A stretch of DNA of 64,000 nt. Origin: Candidatus Iainarchaeum sp. GTDB lineage: Archaea; Iainarchaeota; Iainarchaeia; Iainarchaeales; UBA10219. The translations under genes were made by a program, and so were the position numbers. The number at the start of each line of letters is the position of its first letter. Position 1 is the first letter of the stretch. Below, one piece after another: positions 27,501-37,400 of the stretch. Location: contig JAGVWE010000004.1 of NCBI GenBank assembly GCA_018304425.1, forward strand, positions 249,189-313,188, written 5' to 3'. The notes below the pieces were generated by a model. The model did not search any database. It saw only the letters and a program-made list of their open reading frames with translations, and was not told where the DNA came from.

Positions 27501-30010
27501 ACCGTGACGCTGACTTCCCGTGCGGGCGCGACCTCGACTTCCAAGGCATACTTGTTCCCCACCACCGCGTGGAAGTTGCCGGCCTCGAACACGGTCCCGT
27601 CTTCGGCGAGGAACCGGTAGGTCGCGCAGAACTCGTCCTTGCAGGTGGGCCGGGCGTTGAACACCGGCACGTCGACGCGGTTGGTTTCCGCGTACAAGCC
27701 CGTGCGCTGGGCGGAGAACTCCAGGCCCTCCAACAACGGATCCCTGGGCAGCCTATAATAGGCCGAGCCAATCCGGGTCCAGGCCCGGTAATACAGGGGA
27801 TACGAGCTGCTGGCAGCGGTTTCCTTGGCTTTCAACCGCACCTTGTACACGCGTTCCGCCGCGCCTCCCTCGTGATACAATTCCAGCCACCGGTTGTATT
27901 CCCCGGGCAAGCCCCGGTTCCGCAAGTCAATGCCTTCGAAGCCGGGACTCGGCTGCGGCGTGTAACTGCGTCCATACGCGAACCTGGGAGCCAGGCCCGT
28001 GAAGCCAATGATGCCCGCATCGCTGGAGTCCGCGAACCTGATTTCGTCGGGCCCGAACCGGAAGTGCATGCCGCCCACGTATTTCCCGTCCGGCCACGCC
28101 GTCTTGAACACCGCGTAATAGTCCTGGCCCTTGACGATTCCCTCCACCTTGTTCCCGTTGGGGTCCTCGAAGCCCATGAACTGGACTTCGGGGGCCAGGC
28201 CCGTGACCTTCTGCTCGCCAATCGTGAGGCTCAAGGCATTCTTGCCTTCCACGAAGACCTCTTCCTCGAACAACGCGCCATCCCGGCCCGTGTAACTCAC
28301 TTTCACGGTCTTCAAGCCGCCGGGGTTGAAGTACACCGTGCCGCCCGTTACCGGGCCCGAGTAGAGGACGTTGCCGCTCGTGGACGACACCACGATGTTG
28401 CCCGCCGCCATCGGCTGGCCCTGCGCGTCCACCAAGGACAAGGCGAACACGCCTCGGTCGGTTTTCATGAAGATTTCAAGCCGGTTCTCGGCCCTCGCAT
28501 CCGTTGCCAGGGAGGCCTCGCCTTTCTCGTTTTCCTTGACGGCCGTGACCAACAGCGTTTTGCCGACGGGAACCACCGCCTTGGCGTAGCCCGTGATGTC
28601 GGTCCTCGTCTGGGAAACGCCTAACGGCAACTCGCCCCCCGCCACGGACTCGTAGAAGGTCAGCACCGCGTCGTTGGCGGCATCGCCCTTGGAGTCGGAG
28701 ACGAACACGCTCAGGGTAGTCGAGTTGTCAGGCGCGGCCCGCGCCAACGGAAGGGTGTACTCGGTTTGCTGTTGGGCGTTGACCTCGATTCGGGCCGGCA
28801 GATACCGTTCCGCGTTGGCCGTGACGTAGTACTTTTGCTGCGCGTCCAGGTTCCGGAAGTAAACGTCTCCACCGAACTGGGTCAAGCCCGAGTCCATGAA
28901 CTCGGCTTGCGCGTCATACAATTCCACGGCCGCGTTGGACAACACGAGGCTGCTGTCCTGCGCCGTGACCGTGACGTGAATGGATGCGCCGCCCTTGCGG
29001 AGCTCGACTTGCACGACCTCGCTGTCGTCCCGCAGGGTCTTGCTGATGAGTTCAACCGAGGAGTCGAAGGCAATGTAGCCCTCCGCGGATACCACGTACC
29101 GGATGCTCGTGCCCTTGGCTATCTTCGTGAAGTATTCCCCGTCCTCGTCCACGTCGTCCAGGATGAGCTCGCCGCTCTTGGCGTCATACACCTTGACCGA
29201 GACCTCGGGCACCAGGGTCTTCGAGTCCGCGTCGAACACCCTGAAAATCGCGTTGGACAAGCCGATGGTGGCGCTGGCCTTGGGCGGAACCTCCAGTTCC
29301 GAGGTCGAGCCCTCGGAGAACCGCAGGACGAACGCCTTTTCCTCGTAGTTGTCCGCGTAGACCTTCAATTCCACGTCCTCGCCTTCGGGAACGCCGAGGC
29401 AGGACACCAGGCCGTTGCCTTCGACTTCGCAGGAGATTTCCTCGCCCGTGGAAAGCCGTGCCACGACCTTCGCGTTCTTTATCTGGTCCTTGGTCTGCGA
29501 GTCAACCAGGGAGAGCCTTCCCAGGATGGTGCTGACTTCCTTCTGCAACTGCACGGCCACGCTGGCAGACTTCTCGTTGACCTTGACTTCGCCGGAACCC
29601 GACAGGTAACCTTCCTTGGCGCCCACGACTATCAGGGTCGCGCCAATCGGCACGCCCTTAACGGCAACCGTTTCCCCGTCGCGTAGCACGTCTTTTTCGA
29701 GGGCAAACCGTTTGCCGTCCTCGCCCTTGACCTGGACTTGCACGCCGCTGACCGGCTGGCTGAACTGGTCCACGAAATGAGTGGTCAATTGCACGTCATA
29801 GCTGGTGCCCACGAAGACCAGGCCCAGCACCAGGCCCAACACCACCAAGAACAAGGCGGTGAACACGGGGAAGGCGGGAATGCCGCGTTGTTCCAACGCG
29901 TCAATCAAGCCGTAGACCGGGAGCCCCTTGCCGTCCAGGAAGTCGGCGAAGCCAAAGAACCGCTCCTCCAAGGCCGAGTAAAAGCCGCCTAACATCTCCG
30001 ACAAACCCAT
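21599..30010 (-). CDS. Giant membrane-anchored surface protein with lysozyme-like C-terminus (2803 aa)
   Basis: The N-terminus has the shared block (FYSALEERFFGFADFLD, residues 10-26; PVYGLIDALE, 31-40) and a membrane helix at about 48-68. Carboxypeptidase-regulatory-like beta repeats fill about 70-700. The conserved YYRAW lies near 740 and a CKDEFC pair near 788; the paralogue motif YCDAEQLGQ lies near 1522. A long hydrophobic stretch at about 2058-2107 and another helix at about 2555-2578 may cross or enter the membrane. Between them is a charged, Ala-rich helical region. Residues about 2680-2790 resemble the lysozyme-like fold of transglycosylases (GVPEALLIVLGIWQTDLG, then DCAAGEVKSLLAAC and CVLQAYGKKY). 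The position where such enzymes carry the catalytic Glu reads T-D here. GGTGAAATAGGT precedes the ATG. Possible promoter at 30051-30069. Surface function is inferred. Confidence 0.87.
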   Translation of the reverse strand: MGLSEMLGGFYSALEERFFGFADFLDGKGLPVYGLIDALEQRGIPAFPVFTALFLVVLGLVLGLVFVGTSYDVQLTTHFVDQFSQPVSGVQVQVKGEDGKRFALEKDVLRDGETVAVKGVPIGATLIVVGAKEGYLSGSGEVKVNEKSASVAVQLQKEVSTILGRLSLVDSQTKDQIKNAKVVARLSTGEEISCEVEGNGLVSCLGVPEGEDVELKVYADNYEEKAFVLRFSEGSTSELEVPPKASATIGLSNAIFRVFDADSKTLVPEVSVKVYDAKSGELILDDVDEDGEYFTKIAKGTSIRYVVSAEGYIAFDSSVELISKTLRDDSEVVQVELRKGGASIHVTVTAQDSSLVLSNAAVELYDAQAEFMDSGLTQFGGDVYFRNLDAQQKYYVTANAERYLPARIEVNAQQQTEYTLPLARAAPDNSTTLSVFVSDSKGDAANDAVLTFYESVAGGELPLGVSQTRTDITGYAKAVVPVGKTLLVTAVKENEKGEASLATDARAENRLEIFMKTDRGVFALSLVDAQGQPMAAGNIVVSSTSGNVLYSGPVTGGTVYFNPGGLKTVKVSYTGRDGALFEEEVFVEGKNALSLTIGEQKVTGLAPEVQFMGFEDPNGNKVEGIVKGQDYYAVFKTAWPDGKYVGGMHFRFGPDEIRFADSSDAGIIGFTGLAPRFAYGRSYTPQPSPGFEGIDLRNRGLPGEYNRWLELYHEGGAAERVYKVRLKAKETAASSSYPLYYRAWTRIGSAYYRLPRDPLLEGLEFSAQRTGLYAETNRVDVPVFNARPTCKDEFCATYRFLAEDGTVFEAGNFHAVVGNKYALEVEVAPAREVSVTVKGATSRNAPKIFFTGYGVEQFADFPDKDSTDTDLTAKDLKVLPGGPVQVRLYFKAVEKGSAALTVQLISAVSAVTQNFNFEVSQDQGMTATVSPDRVLVGQDFTVLLKAGDGSFVERAVLTFYGEGNAPLRVIQGTGTVNKGLNGLYLVKNAFPAGTLRFTANAADYKPLEGVVEIGRDGVLTAPQAVEVNIPKGQKNADERFDLRNTSSDRVQDLTVEVVKIGDFPEDLDLRVTPPNAIEPNASGKVTVAGEYSGKAERAHGEADVIFRGRIFGKFRVEAQTRVVLDYNRPLDPNCVEFSSARLVTYLLTEPASTQAVQITAKNKCATEVELQSAVVPVGVPDQSIRVAVENLLLGPAGSQTDTRTINVSVVNELERNYAEKQRFLYDVWFRSDLLSKSLPLEVVLWNKDSALQVSRNIDVYLSDTGVGEAKVTVPIYATNVGYADIQNLSFSVGGRFQSGNAKIEIEPKFPVQVLRRGQSLMPPYYVVARAQRTEKTTPLDVQEIGMRGIINGKTHDFGPIIVTVHISPKQCLVVSPAFIEFKSKRATEGALQEALTVKNSCAEEVRVLGAEPKRIGANELDLAVKDTVLFPGASTTVNLTLKKNEAYFTSSPVPVYLRALLVRSNKFVSSQPISVQLELGKSATLKGEAATEPEEIPVCDKNERKKVSFPKIAKQADCDKAYCDAEQLGQFLAKRIQEKLRDAQKQITAHYKNEVANTGCYADNAALNEGYCLFENLGLRPDKFEVYFANDVLSVEALKDGFAKKAPELNAYNVKFPATEDEYRQSLATGYGKQLFFSDAFEGCGLYKARLSGAVKVQGGRMITDAMDVYLDLRSELEEGENVRQLTQQCENKIQNAMAFLPLDAGYSADNTRNAWPGLVTYADDKMEGLAKEFASSLFNSDKRVRKGEPEFNRVRLATGDTQGYLVKLDLIRSTEAGQKMTINALVKDFEGGEEAAKAKVEKQIVQSAALAMRELSERKIDGCITDNENAFWLKSTEKIGQLELNACPNPLTVSQNTACCDFNVFSDVSEPVKVSVKQETAFNGLKEFYVQAQVENREQRVYRGKPFEETRKEEVGAQAFSAMDLKEKDLKGRYYKNFQVCALGDAHAQMVQGKKLVLGAQSAVHAKKAAKDGTVSLQVCALHPYDFMDRIAKEPLADGETKELYATLGWKGGPDEITLSNLKNLEDAKARMDDATKILADAPAEGQTAYDKKFTLQKFGGLGVFLVGCGSAKFIAAAAGFPVGAFSFFWDCIVPVGVAGLDYAGVLGKVGTTISKAGSGVYSTAKRTVGLGSPETVTEKQVADFQAQAEQIASGKASGKDLEDFKSKTEDMLVTVGIGSSAGKVVIPAIPATIRRVTGTALEKAAAAGGGEAAVKEAVEEGAKLAGAEGAAKELVIPELKKPLTEKSAKKIFGQVSEELATAESNARWTAQLDSLDKTARKTFNREYAEELEKYLFDNYYTKGKQLTETELQEALLKARQEVAPVVLNRPAFRAGHFDTALRAEARKLITEADEAALKKLTSENVEAAFKSAILPDNINTKNMLRTFTPGRNVGGWNVTDFSPGGNAQIMQWSDELAPKIVDAIETKAGGGLIPTPGATPFRAAVRQEVEHALRDAVWTSNGSIAKNQLTAAVNARVADVVKAEKTVWSALAGVQTLSAKESVALGEKEEKIMKDILEEMRKTGVKGKGSGAIKKFFTDTILKASGKGALKLLGGVVSGLFAQFMGLLAWEAYWQFAAEPITPTESIVASATVKTPDGKVVTAEMPDEKFKRGETYKVTMKRVGDFVEKKISLVTDLAAVDQSKKLEDCTGKAFDKDVSKALHNLRPNAGLWGEKGKTEARYVKTYYEAIGHHSTEIAAKAGVPEALLIVLGIWQTDLGAKTNYEYITGCGKPDPKFKGLAESFDCAAGEVKSLLAACPGEEAQQFACVLQAYGKKYRAPAEPDLDELYDTYTRWNATRAT

Positions 30011-30050
30011 TACCTATTTCACCCGCTATAATTAATGGCTGACGAAGTAG

Positions 30051-30069
30051 TATATTAAAGTATTTAATA
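30051..30069 (-). promoter_or_regulatory. Promoter region of the 2803-aa giant
   Basis: TATATTAAAGTATTTAATA lies about 40-60 nt upstream of ATG 30010, leaving a leader with GGTGAAATAGGT. Confidence 0.55.
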
Positions 30070-30123
30070 AACCCTTTGCCTGCCTGCTGCCTTGCTTTTG
30101 AGCCCCCAACGAATGCCCCGCTT

Positions 30124-31299
30124 TTAGTCCAGTTGCGCCGGGATTTCGTCCGCGGTTATCACGCTTATCTCGCATCCATTGAGGACCGTTTTCACTTTTT
30201 CACCTTCGTATGCCACGACCAGCGCTTTTTTGGGCTTGTATTTTTCGATGAACGAGCGGAGGCTTCTTTCGATTTTTCCGGCCGCAAACGTTTTGACTTC
30301 AATGGGGATGAGGCGTCCCTCTTTCTGCACGACGAAGTCGACTTCGGCCTTGCTCTTGCTTTTCCAGTAGTTTGGGGTGAAGCCGGCCTTCCGGATTTCG
30401 TTGAGCACGTAGTTTTCGAACATCTTTCCCTCGTTTTCGAGTTCGTTCGGGAAGGCATCCATGATCGCGTTTCTCATGCCAGTGTCGTTGAAGTAGAGCT
30501 TGGGTTGTTTGGCCAGCTCGAGGCCCTTGTTCGTGAAATAGGGCCTTACCCGCGTGATGAGGTAGCTTTTTTCGAGTGCATCCATGTATTTTTGGAGCGT
30601 GGGCGTGCTGATGCCGAGTTTTTTGGAGATGGCGCCATAGTTTATCTCCGTGCCGATGTTCGCGGCCAGGTATTTGGCGAGCCGTTCGAGTTTTTCCTGG
30701 TCGTTGATGCCGAATGCCATGAAAGTGTCCTTTAGAAGAGCCGTGGTGAAGAGGTTCTTCAGGAGGGTCTTCTTGGCTTCCGGCGATTCCGCCAGCACCA
30801 CCGCCGGGTAACCGCCGTACACCGCGTGCTCCCACACGTGCCGCCGAAGGATGTCGGCGACGAATGCTTTCTGGCCTTTCGCGGAGAGGAACTCGCCGAG
30901 GCTGAAGTTGGGAAGCGTGAGGATTCCGACCCGTCCCGTGAGGTGGGAAAGCACGCTTGCCTCCAAAAGCGCTTGCGAGGAGGCGCTCACCCAGAGCTTG
31001 TAACCCGCATCCGCCAGGTACTTCAGCTTGATTCCTGCTTCCTTCCCATATTGCACTTCGTCAATGATGGTTGGGCGGTCCTTGGCCAAGTACTGTTGCT
31101 CGAACCTTTTCACGTCGCCGTCGAACAGGGATTTGGCGCTTGGGTCGTCGAGGCTGACGTAAGACACGTCCCTCCCCTTGGCCATTTGCTCCCGGAGGAA
31201 AGTGGTTTTTCCGGCCTGCCGGGGGCCGATGACGGCCACTATCTTGTACAGCGCGTCCAACTGCCTGAAGCCAGGGCCTGCTTGCCTTTCAACCCACAT
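30124..31299 (-). CDS. AAA ATPase with C-terminal DUF4143 / nuclease-like domain
   Basis: The 391-aa protein has Walker A GPRQAGKTT (residues 25-33) and Walker B PTIIDEVQ (about 75-82), the pattern of the AAA_14 plus DUF4143 family (COG1373-type). The C-terminal third carries KAEVDFVV ... PIEVK, a PD-(D/E)xK-like arrangement usual in DUF4143. Length matches the family (about 380-420). ATG at 31299 is preferred to the in-frame TTG one codon earlier; a TATA-like box lies at 31322-31336. These ATPases are widespread in archaea, often in horizontally exchanged regions; their cellular role is not settled. Nothing links it functionally to the flanking giants. It may be an insertion in a surface-protein region. 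Confidence 0.9.
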   Translation of the reverse strand: MWVERQAGPGFRQLDALYKIVAVIGPRQAGKTTFLREQMAKGRDVSYVSLDDPSAKSLFDGDVKRFEQQYLAKDRPTIIDEVQYGKEAGIKLKYLADAGYKLWVSASSQALLEASVLSHLTGRVGILTLPNFSLGEFLSAKGQKAFVADILRRHVWEHAVYGGYPAVVLAESPEAKKTLLKNLFTTALLKDTFMAFGINDQEKLERLAKYLAANIGTEINYGAISKKLGISTPTLQKYMDALEKSYLITRVRPYFTNKGLELAKQPKLYFNDTGMRNAIMDAFPNELENEGKMFENYVLNEIRKAGFTPNYWKSKSKAEVDFVVQKEGRLIPIEVKTFAAGKIERSLRSFIEKYKPKKALVVAYEGEKVKTVLNGCEISVITADEIPAQLD

Positions 31300-31321
31300 C
31301 AACTACTACTAAACCCAAAGC

Positions 31322-31336
31322 ATTATTTAAATTTAA
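31322..31336 (-). promoter_or_regulatory. TATA box of the DUF4143 ATPase
   Basis: ATTATTTAAATTTAA lies 23-37 nt upstream of ATG 31299. Confidence 0.6.
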
Positions 31337-31349
31337 CCCTGCCGTTTTT

Positions 31350-31355
31350 AAAAAA
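31350..31355 (-). terminator. Oligo-U terminator candidate after the 2497-aa giant
   Basis: Six U residues in the minus-strand RNA about 110 nt after the stop at 31465, just before the ATPase promoter. Confidence 0.35.
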
Positions 31356-31464
31356 GCCTGTTTTTCTCGCCTTTGGCTGGGGGTTGAATTCCACGGGCAT
31401 TTCCTTGACGCTTTGAGGTATCCGGCCGCATGGACTTAGAATGGGCCGTACCCCCTTCCAGCAA

Positions 31465-34400
31465 TCAGTTGGTGTACACGCCGGCGTTGTTCTCGAGGTG
31501 GCCTCCCGCGCACATGACGCCGTTGCCGAGTTTCTTGTACCAGGCCTCGTGCTGGTTCTGGTAGCCGCACTTCCAGGCAAACCAGTAGTCCTGGTCCTCC
31601 GGCAGCTTGACCAGCGAGAGGTAAGGATAGCCCTTGGGGTCGGGAGCTGCCGGGACATGGTAGACCTTGGTGAGCACGACCTTGGTGGCGGGCACACTCC
31701 AGTCACCCGGCATGTCCGTGAGGTTCTGGTTAAACCAGGCCGAGGGGTCCTTCAGCGTGATGCTCATCTCCATGGCATTGGTTCCATTGTAAATTCCATA
31801 GGTTGGGCTAAAGACAATGCCGTGGTTTTTCAGGACGTCGTCAATGACGGTGCCGACATCGGGGTCCAACTTCTTGAATTCTGCCAGCAATGTATAGAAC
31901 GACTGGTTGTTGCCTTGTTCACCGCCATCCACTTTGTCGTATTCCCTATCAAAGCCCTCGTCGAGTAGCCTTAACAGCTTGTACTCGTCTTTGAGTTTCA
32001 CCATTGCATCGCTGATGCGTTTCGTGTCGCTGTCCCTGCCCATGACATAGGCTTCCACGGCGTTCTTGTACTCGCCGTAGCTCGGCAAGCCGAAGTTGCT
32101 GCCAATCCATTCGTCGTCCGAGCCGGGGTTGACCTGCTTGTCGAGTTCGAGGTGGTAGGTCATGGACTTTTCGGGGTCATCGCCGTCCACTTCCAGGTCG
32201 TAAATGGCGAGGGTCGTGCAGGTGCCGTTGCCCATGCACGTGATGGGGTCGTTGCGTTCCTTGTCTATGAAGTAGTCCGCGTTCTCCTTGTAGAAGTCCG
32301 CGCAGTACGCGTAGGCCGGGTCCTTGTCCTTGCCCTCGTCAAAGGCTTCCGAGCAGGCAATCATTTTCCGGGCCTCGTCCAACCCATAGGAGTCGCCGCC
32401 GTTGCCGGCCTCGAGTTTCACGGACTTCTTGTTCAACGCGTAGTAGAACGGCTTATAGCAGTCCTCTGCATAGGCTTTGCCGTTGCATAAATCGTACAGG
32501 CCTTCGAACCGTGTGGGGCTCGCATTCTTTTGGCCTTGTGCGGGCGGCCTCAGTTTGAGGCTGTGGTCAATGGTTTTGCCGTCCAAGGCAGTGGCCTGCC
32601 GCTTCAAGGACAACGCGTCCAAGTAACCCGGGTCAGCCGCGTACGGTCGGCCGCTGAACGTATAGTACAGGGTCCGGCCCAGTTTCTCGGCTTCCTTGGC
32701 CCCGGCCTGGAACAACACGGTGTTGCCCGAGAACACGGTGGCATCCTCGTCGTTCAAGGGCATGGAGGGTTCTTTTTCCAGGGGGCGGAGGCCCGGGTGG
32801 ATGATTAAGTATGCGTTGCCTGCATTGACTCCATAGCTGGCCGCTACCTCGACCTGGTTGCCCCGGCCTCCCTTGAGGCCCGCAATCAAGTCATTGGCTT
32901 CGCTGCTGAACTGCCACCAGGCAATGCCTTGCTGGATGACTTCGCCTGCTGCCAGCGCCCATCCCACGAAGGGAACGGCTTTCACCAGCACCGAACCCGT
33001 CTTCGTGGTAGCGAATGCGCCAAACTTGCCTGCCACCCTCACCGCGGCAACGGCTCCGGCCTTGGCGCCCTTGGCGGCCCGGAATGCCTTCCAAGCCGTG
33101 TTTACCGTCTTCCAGTCCTGCGCCGTCTTAAACCATTTCGCGGCCGGCGCGAACTTGGCAGCTACTGCCTTGCCAGCCGCCTGAATCGGTTCGGCTACGC
33201 CAATCTTGTCCGCGCTCCAGGCAATGCCCTTGCCAGTGGCTCTCAGCATGTGGCCAATGCCTACCGCCACCCAGGTCGCGGGGTGCGCGTGGGCAATGAG
33301 TTGCGTGGCCCGTAACGCGCCCGCCCAGCCCTTGAAGTTGCTGAGCAATCGGGCCATGCTACCCCGCAACCGCGCCCAGGACCAGAACCGCACGGCGTCT
33401 CCCGTGGTCTTGGCCGCTGCCGCGGCGCCTGGAGCTGCACCCGTGCCTGGTGCCACGGTCGTGCCGCCGGTCGCCGGTGCTCCCCCTCCCACAGCAGCCC
33501 CGCCTTCCTTGGCCCCTCCGGGTTCCGCAAGCCTCGCGAGGGGCGGACCAATTGGTTCTGCAACGACTGGTTTGCTAGTGCCCGTCCACCAGTCAATGAT
33601 TCCCTGGTTTTCTACCGCTCGCGCGCGTGCCGCTTTCAAGTCGTCTTCAATTCTTGCCACGTTGCGTCGCGCGTTAGCCAGTTGCTCGGCCGAAGCCTTG
33701 GGGTCGTTGAGCCTTGCTTGGGCCGCCTTGAGGTCTCCGTCGAGTTTTGCGATTTCCTTTTGGTCTTCTGCCAGCCACTTCCTTGCCTCCGTGACCCCGG
33801 ATGGTTCCGCGCCGGCGCCCGGCATGGTTGCCGCCGGAGTTGCAGCCGCTTTCGCAGTCAATGCAGCAATTTCCTTTTCAAGGTCATCGATTTGCCTTGC
33901 CAGTGCCTGTTGTGCCCTTCTTGCTTCTGGGATAAGCTTTTGTTCGAGTTCCGGCACTTTTGCGCCACCCGAAGCCCGCAAGCTGTTCAATTCATCGGTC
34001 AGGTCAGCTATCTTCTTGGCCTGCGCTTCCGCTTGTTTCTTCAGGGCAGCCAACTGGGTCTTCGCGGCCTCGAGTCTTGTTGCTACCTCGACCGCCTCAG
34101 CTGAGCCTGCAGCCGCCTTCGGCGGCTCGGTAATCTTTTCCCTGTCAAGGGGCCGAATTTGGCCGTCCTGGGTTGATGTTAGGGGCTTGTCCACGGCGGC
34201 GGCCTGCAACCGGGCCAGCGTGGCCTCGGCATCAGCCACTTCCCTCATGGATTTAATGATTTGCGTGCCTCGTTCCGCGCCGTAAACTTGTTTGATGTCG
34301 GCCTCCATTCTCTCAATGCCTTTCTGTAGGGCCGCCTTTCGCCCGTCGACGACGGGTCGCTCTGGCTGGGAGATGATGGGTTGTTGCGTGAGTTCCCGGG

Positions 34401-37400
34401 TCTCCAAGGCCTTGAGTCTACGCAGCGTCTGCTGGTAAAAATTAATCAATGGGGCATTCAATCGCGCGGCGTCCTCGGCGCCCTGGGCCACGGCCTGCCT
34501 CAGCTTGGCCACGTAATCTGCTTCTGCTACCACGTCCTTGGCGGCGCCGGTAACGGCTTTCTCGGCTTCTGCGAGTCTGGTGGCCGCACCCCGTCCAATG
34601 GCGTCTTTCCTCATCGCTTGGATGCCCATTTCTTTGGCCAGAATTTCGTCGTCCAATTCAGCCAGCCTCTTCTGAAATTGTGCAATTCCTTTGTCATATT
34701 CTTCCAGGGTGCCGGTGCGGGGCCAGTCTATCTCGCCCCTAAACGCATCGAATTCCTTCTGCAAAGCATTCCGTGCCTCAACCAATTTATTGAGCTCGGC
34801 TTCCCGTTGGCTGATTCTAGCCAACAAGTCATCCACGCCAGTAACCGCTTTCGCTTCCGCCGCGGCCTTGGCTTCAAGGTCGGCCAAGCGCTTGGCGTAG
34901 GCCGCGACCTCCTTGCCTTCCGCGTTCAGGATGGCCTCGAATTCGTCGAGTTTGCCCATCGCGGCAAACCGGCCGCGGGCCCGTGCAATGCGGGCCTCGA
35001 CCTTCTGGATTTGCTCGTCAAGCATGGCCAGGATGCGTTGGCTCTCGGCTTTCTCGGCAGCAGACCATTCGACGCTGGCAATGCGTTGCTGGTGCACGGC
35101 CTTCCGCTCGTAGAGGTAACGCAACTGCAAGGCGTCGCCCCGCAACGCAGCGGATTCACGCGCCAAGGTAGTGGCAAGCGTTTCCGTTGCCGCTTTGACC
35201 GCTCCAGGTGCCACGCCTTTTATCTTGCCCAGCAAATCGTCCAAGAACGCTTTCACGCGCGAGTGGAGGCCCTTGGGGGCCAGCACTTCGTCGACGACTT
35301 CTTTGTTACCGGTTTTCAGCAACGCAGCTTCGGCGCTATCGCCTGCATCCAAGTACTTCCTTATAGTGCCAGTTGAGTCCTTGGCGGCCTCTCTTTCCGC
35401 GGCTTCCTGCATGGCCTTGCTGATATCAGCAGGCTTGACCGGCCTTTTCGCGATTTCCCCGAGTTGTGCCAACGCGTTTTGCTGGCCGAGTTCGTCTGCC
35501 AGCATGCCCACGCGCCGCTGGCCTTGTGCGATGGAAGCCTCGAGGTCCTTGATTTCGGCTTCAAGACTCGTAATCTTGCCCCGGTCTCCGGCGGACAACG
35601 GTCCACGAGGTCCTTTTCCCTCGTAAAGCGCCAACTCGCTTCTAGCCGAGTCCAACCGGGTCTCCAACTGGTTGAGGTTCTTTATCTCGCCTTCCAAGTC
35701 ATCCAGGAGTTTTTGGGGTGTTTTTGCCGGGGGCGCGGGCACCTTCACTGTATCGGGTTCCACGGGTGCCGGAATAGGGGTGGGGGTTGGCACTGGTGTG
35801 GGTGTGGGGGTCGGAGTAGGAACAGGAGTTGGGGTGGGCACGGGTGTGGGAGTGGGCACAGGTGTTGGGACTGGAGTAGGAACGGGAGTGGGTACGGGTG
35901 TTGGAACCGGAGTAGGAACCGGGGTGGGAACCGGCGTGGGCAACGGTGGTATGGGTTCCACGGCCCTCCATTTCAGGGGCGCGAGCGTGGTCCAGGGAAT
36001 CATGATGATGGGGATGAGGGCCTTCTTGTACTTGCTGAGCTCGGCTTGCTGGAAGTAGCTTGACACGCTCGTGGCGTTTTCGCCGATGTAGTAGGTGACG
36101 CCGTCTTGCACAACGGTTTGCCCGACGACTACTTGGCCGCTGGCCGGCGGCCAGTTCGCGACCGTGCTTTCCACGGTGAAGCAGTACACGGCCTCATGGT
36201 TGCCGATGGCAGCATAGCAGTTGCCGCCCGCGTCCAGCAATTGCTGGATGGGTTCGGGCAATTTCATGCCCTTGATTTTCGCGAGTTCCTCGTCGATGGG
36301 CTGGAAATTGTCCACGTACATTTCGTTGAGCAAGGGGTTGTTGCCCGCGACGTCTTTTAATTCGCTGAAGCTGATGCGCAGCTTGGAGGCCAAGGCCGCG
36401 GTTTCCCCGAACTTTCCGGCGGTCAAGGCGGTCTCGAGTTTGGTCGCGTCCGCCATCATGGAAGCCGACTTGGCGTCCAAGGCATCGCGTTTGGACATGG
36501 CTTCCTTGTATTCCTTGGCGTTGGCCGCCGTGTCTCCGACGAAGAGTTTTTCGAGGAACCGGTTATACCAGTCAACCGAGTTGAACAACATGGTCATGAA
36601 AGCCGTTGGATGCGTGGCGGCGTCGGTGGCCGGGATGGGGTTGCCGCTGTCGTCCTTGGCCTCGACTTTCGCGAAGGGCAGGGCCTGCACCGGGCTATAG
36701 CCATAGAGGCAGCCGAGCTTGGTGCCAATCATGCGCGCGAACATGTTTTGGACGCGCCAGTTCTTGATGGGTATGAAGTAGTCCATGCTTCCATAGAATT
36801 TCCGCTTGCCTTGCGCGGCGTTGTCAACGACTTGGTTGAGGACTTCCTCGAACTGGATGTTTTCCACCGAGCCCACGCAGACTTCCTTGGACAGGATGCT
36901 GGAATACATGGTGTCAAGGTTGACCGCATCCGGCCACAGGTCTTCGCGGATGATTCTCGCCACCGGTCCCAGGTACGCCGAGGCGTCCGGGGTAAAGCGT
37001 TGTGCGAACGTGTAAATCGTGGCCTGCTGGGCGTCTACCTTCACGCCTTCCGTGGAAGCATAGAGCCAGGCCTCGTTCATGGTCTTGCCCAAGTCCTTTT
37101 GCTTGGTTTCGTCGGCTGTGGGGGCCTCGACTTTCACGGTGTAGGGCGCCTGCTGGTCTGCCGCCACGCCTGGCGCGACTTCTTGCACGAACCGCACGTA
37201 ACTGGTCTTGCCCTGGGGCACCACCGTGTCTCCGAGGAAGGGCTTCAAGTCACAGGCCTCGGGCTTGCCATAGTCGGCCGCGTTCACGAGGACGCCGAAG
37301 CTGAAGGGCTTGCCTGGGAACGAGTCCACGTAGTTCTGGGAGTCCTCGAACACGATGCCGCGGTATTTTTCGAAGGTTTGCCGGAGTTCGGCCAGGGAAC

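Noticed and set aside
30011..30123. Possible tRNA or small RNA gene in this and other short gaps
   Set aside because: No cloverleaf-like pairing or T-loop pattern was found by eye in any intergenic gap.
31323..31464. A short basic frame after the 2497-aa giant (ending KTGFFKNGRVKFK)
   Set aside because: It has no promoter or SD of its own, overlaps the ATPase TATA box and an oligo-U run; probably intergenic sequence.
35772..35945. A regular repeat that could be taken for a CRISPR-like array
   Set aside because: The period is 12 bp with degenerate third positions, no spacers, and it codes for a Pro/Thr stalk inside one gene.
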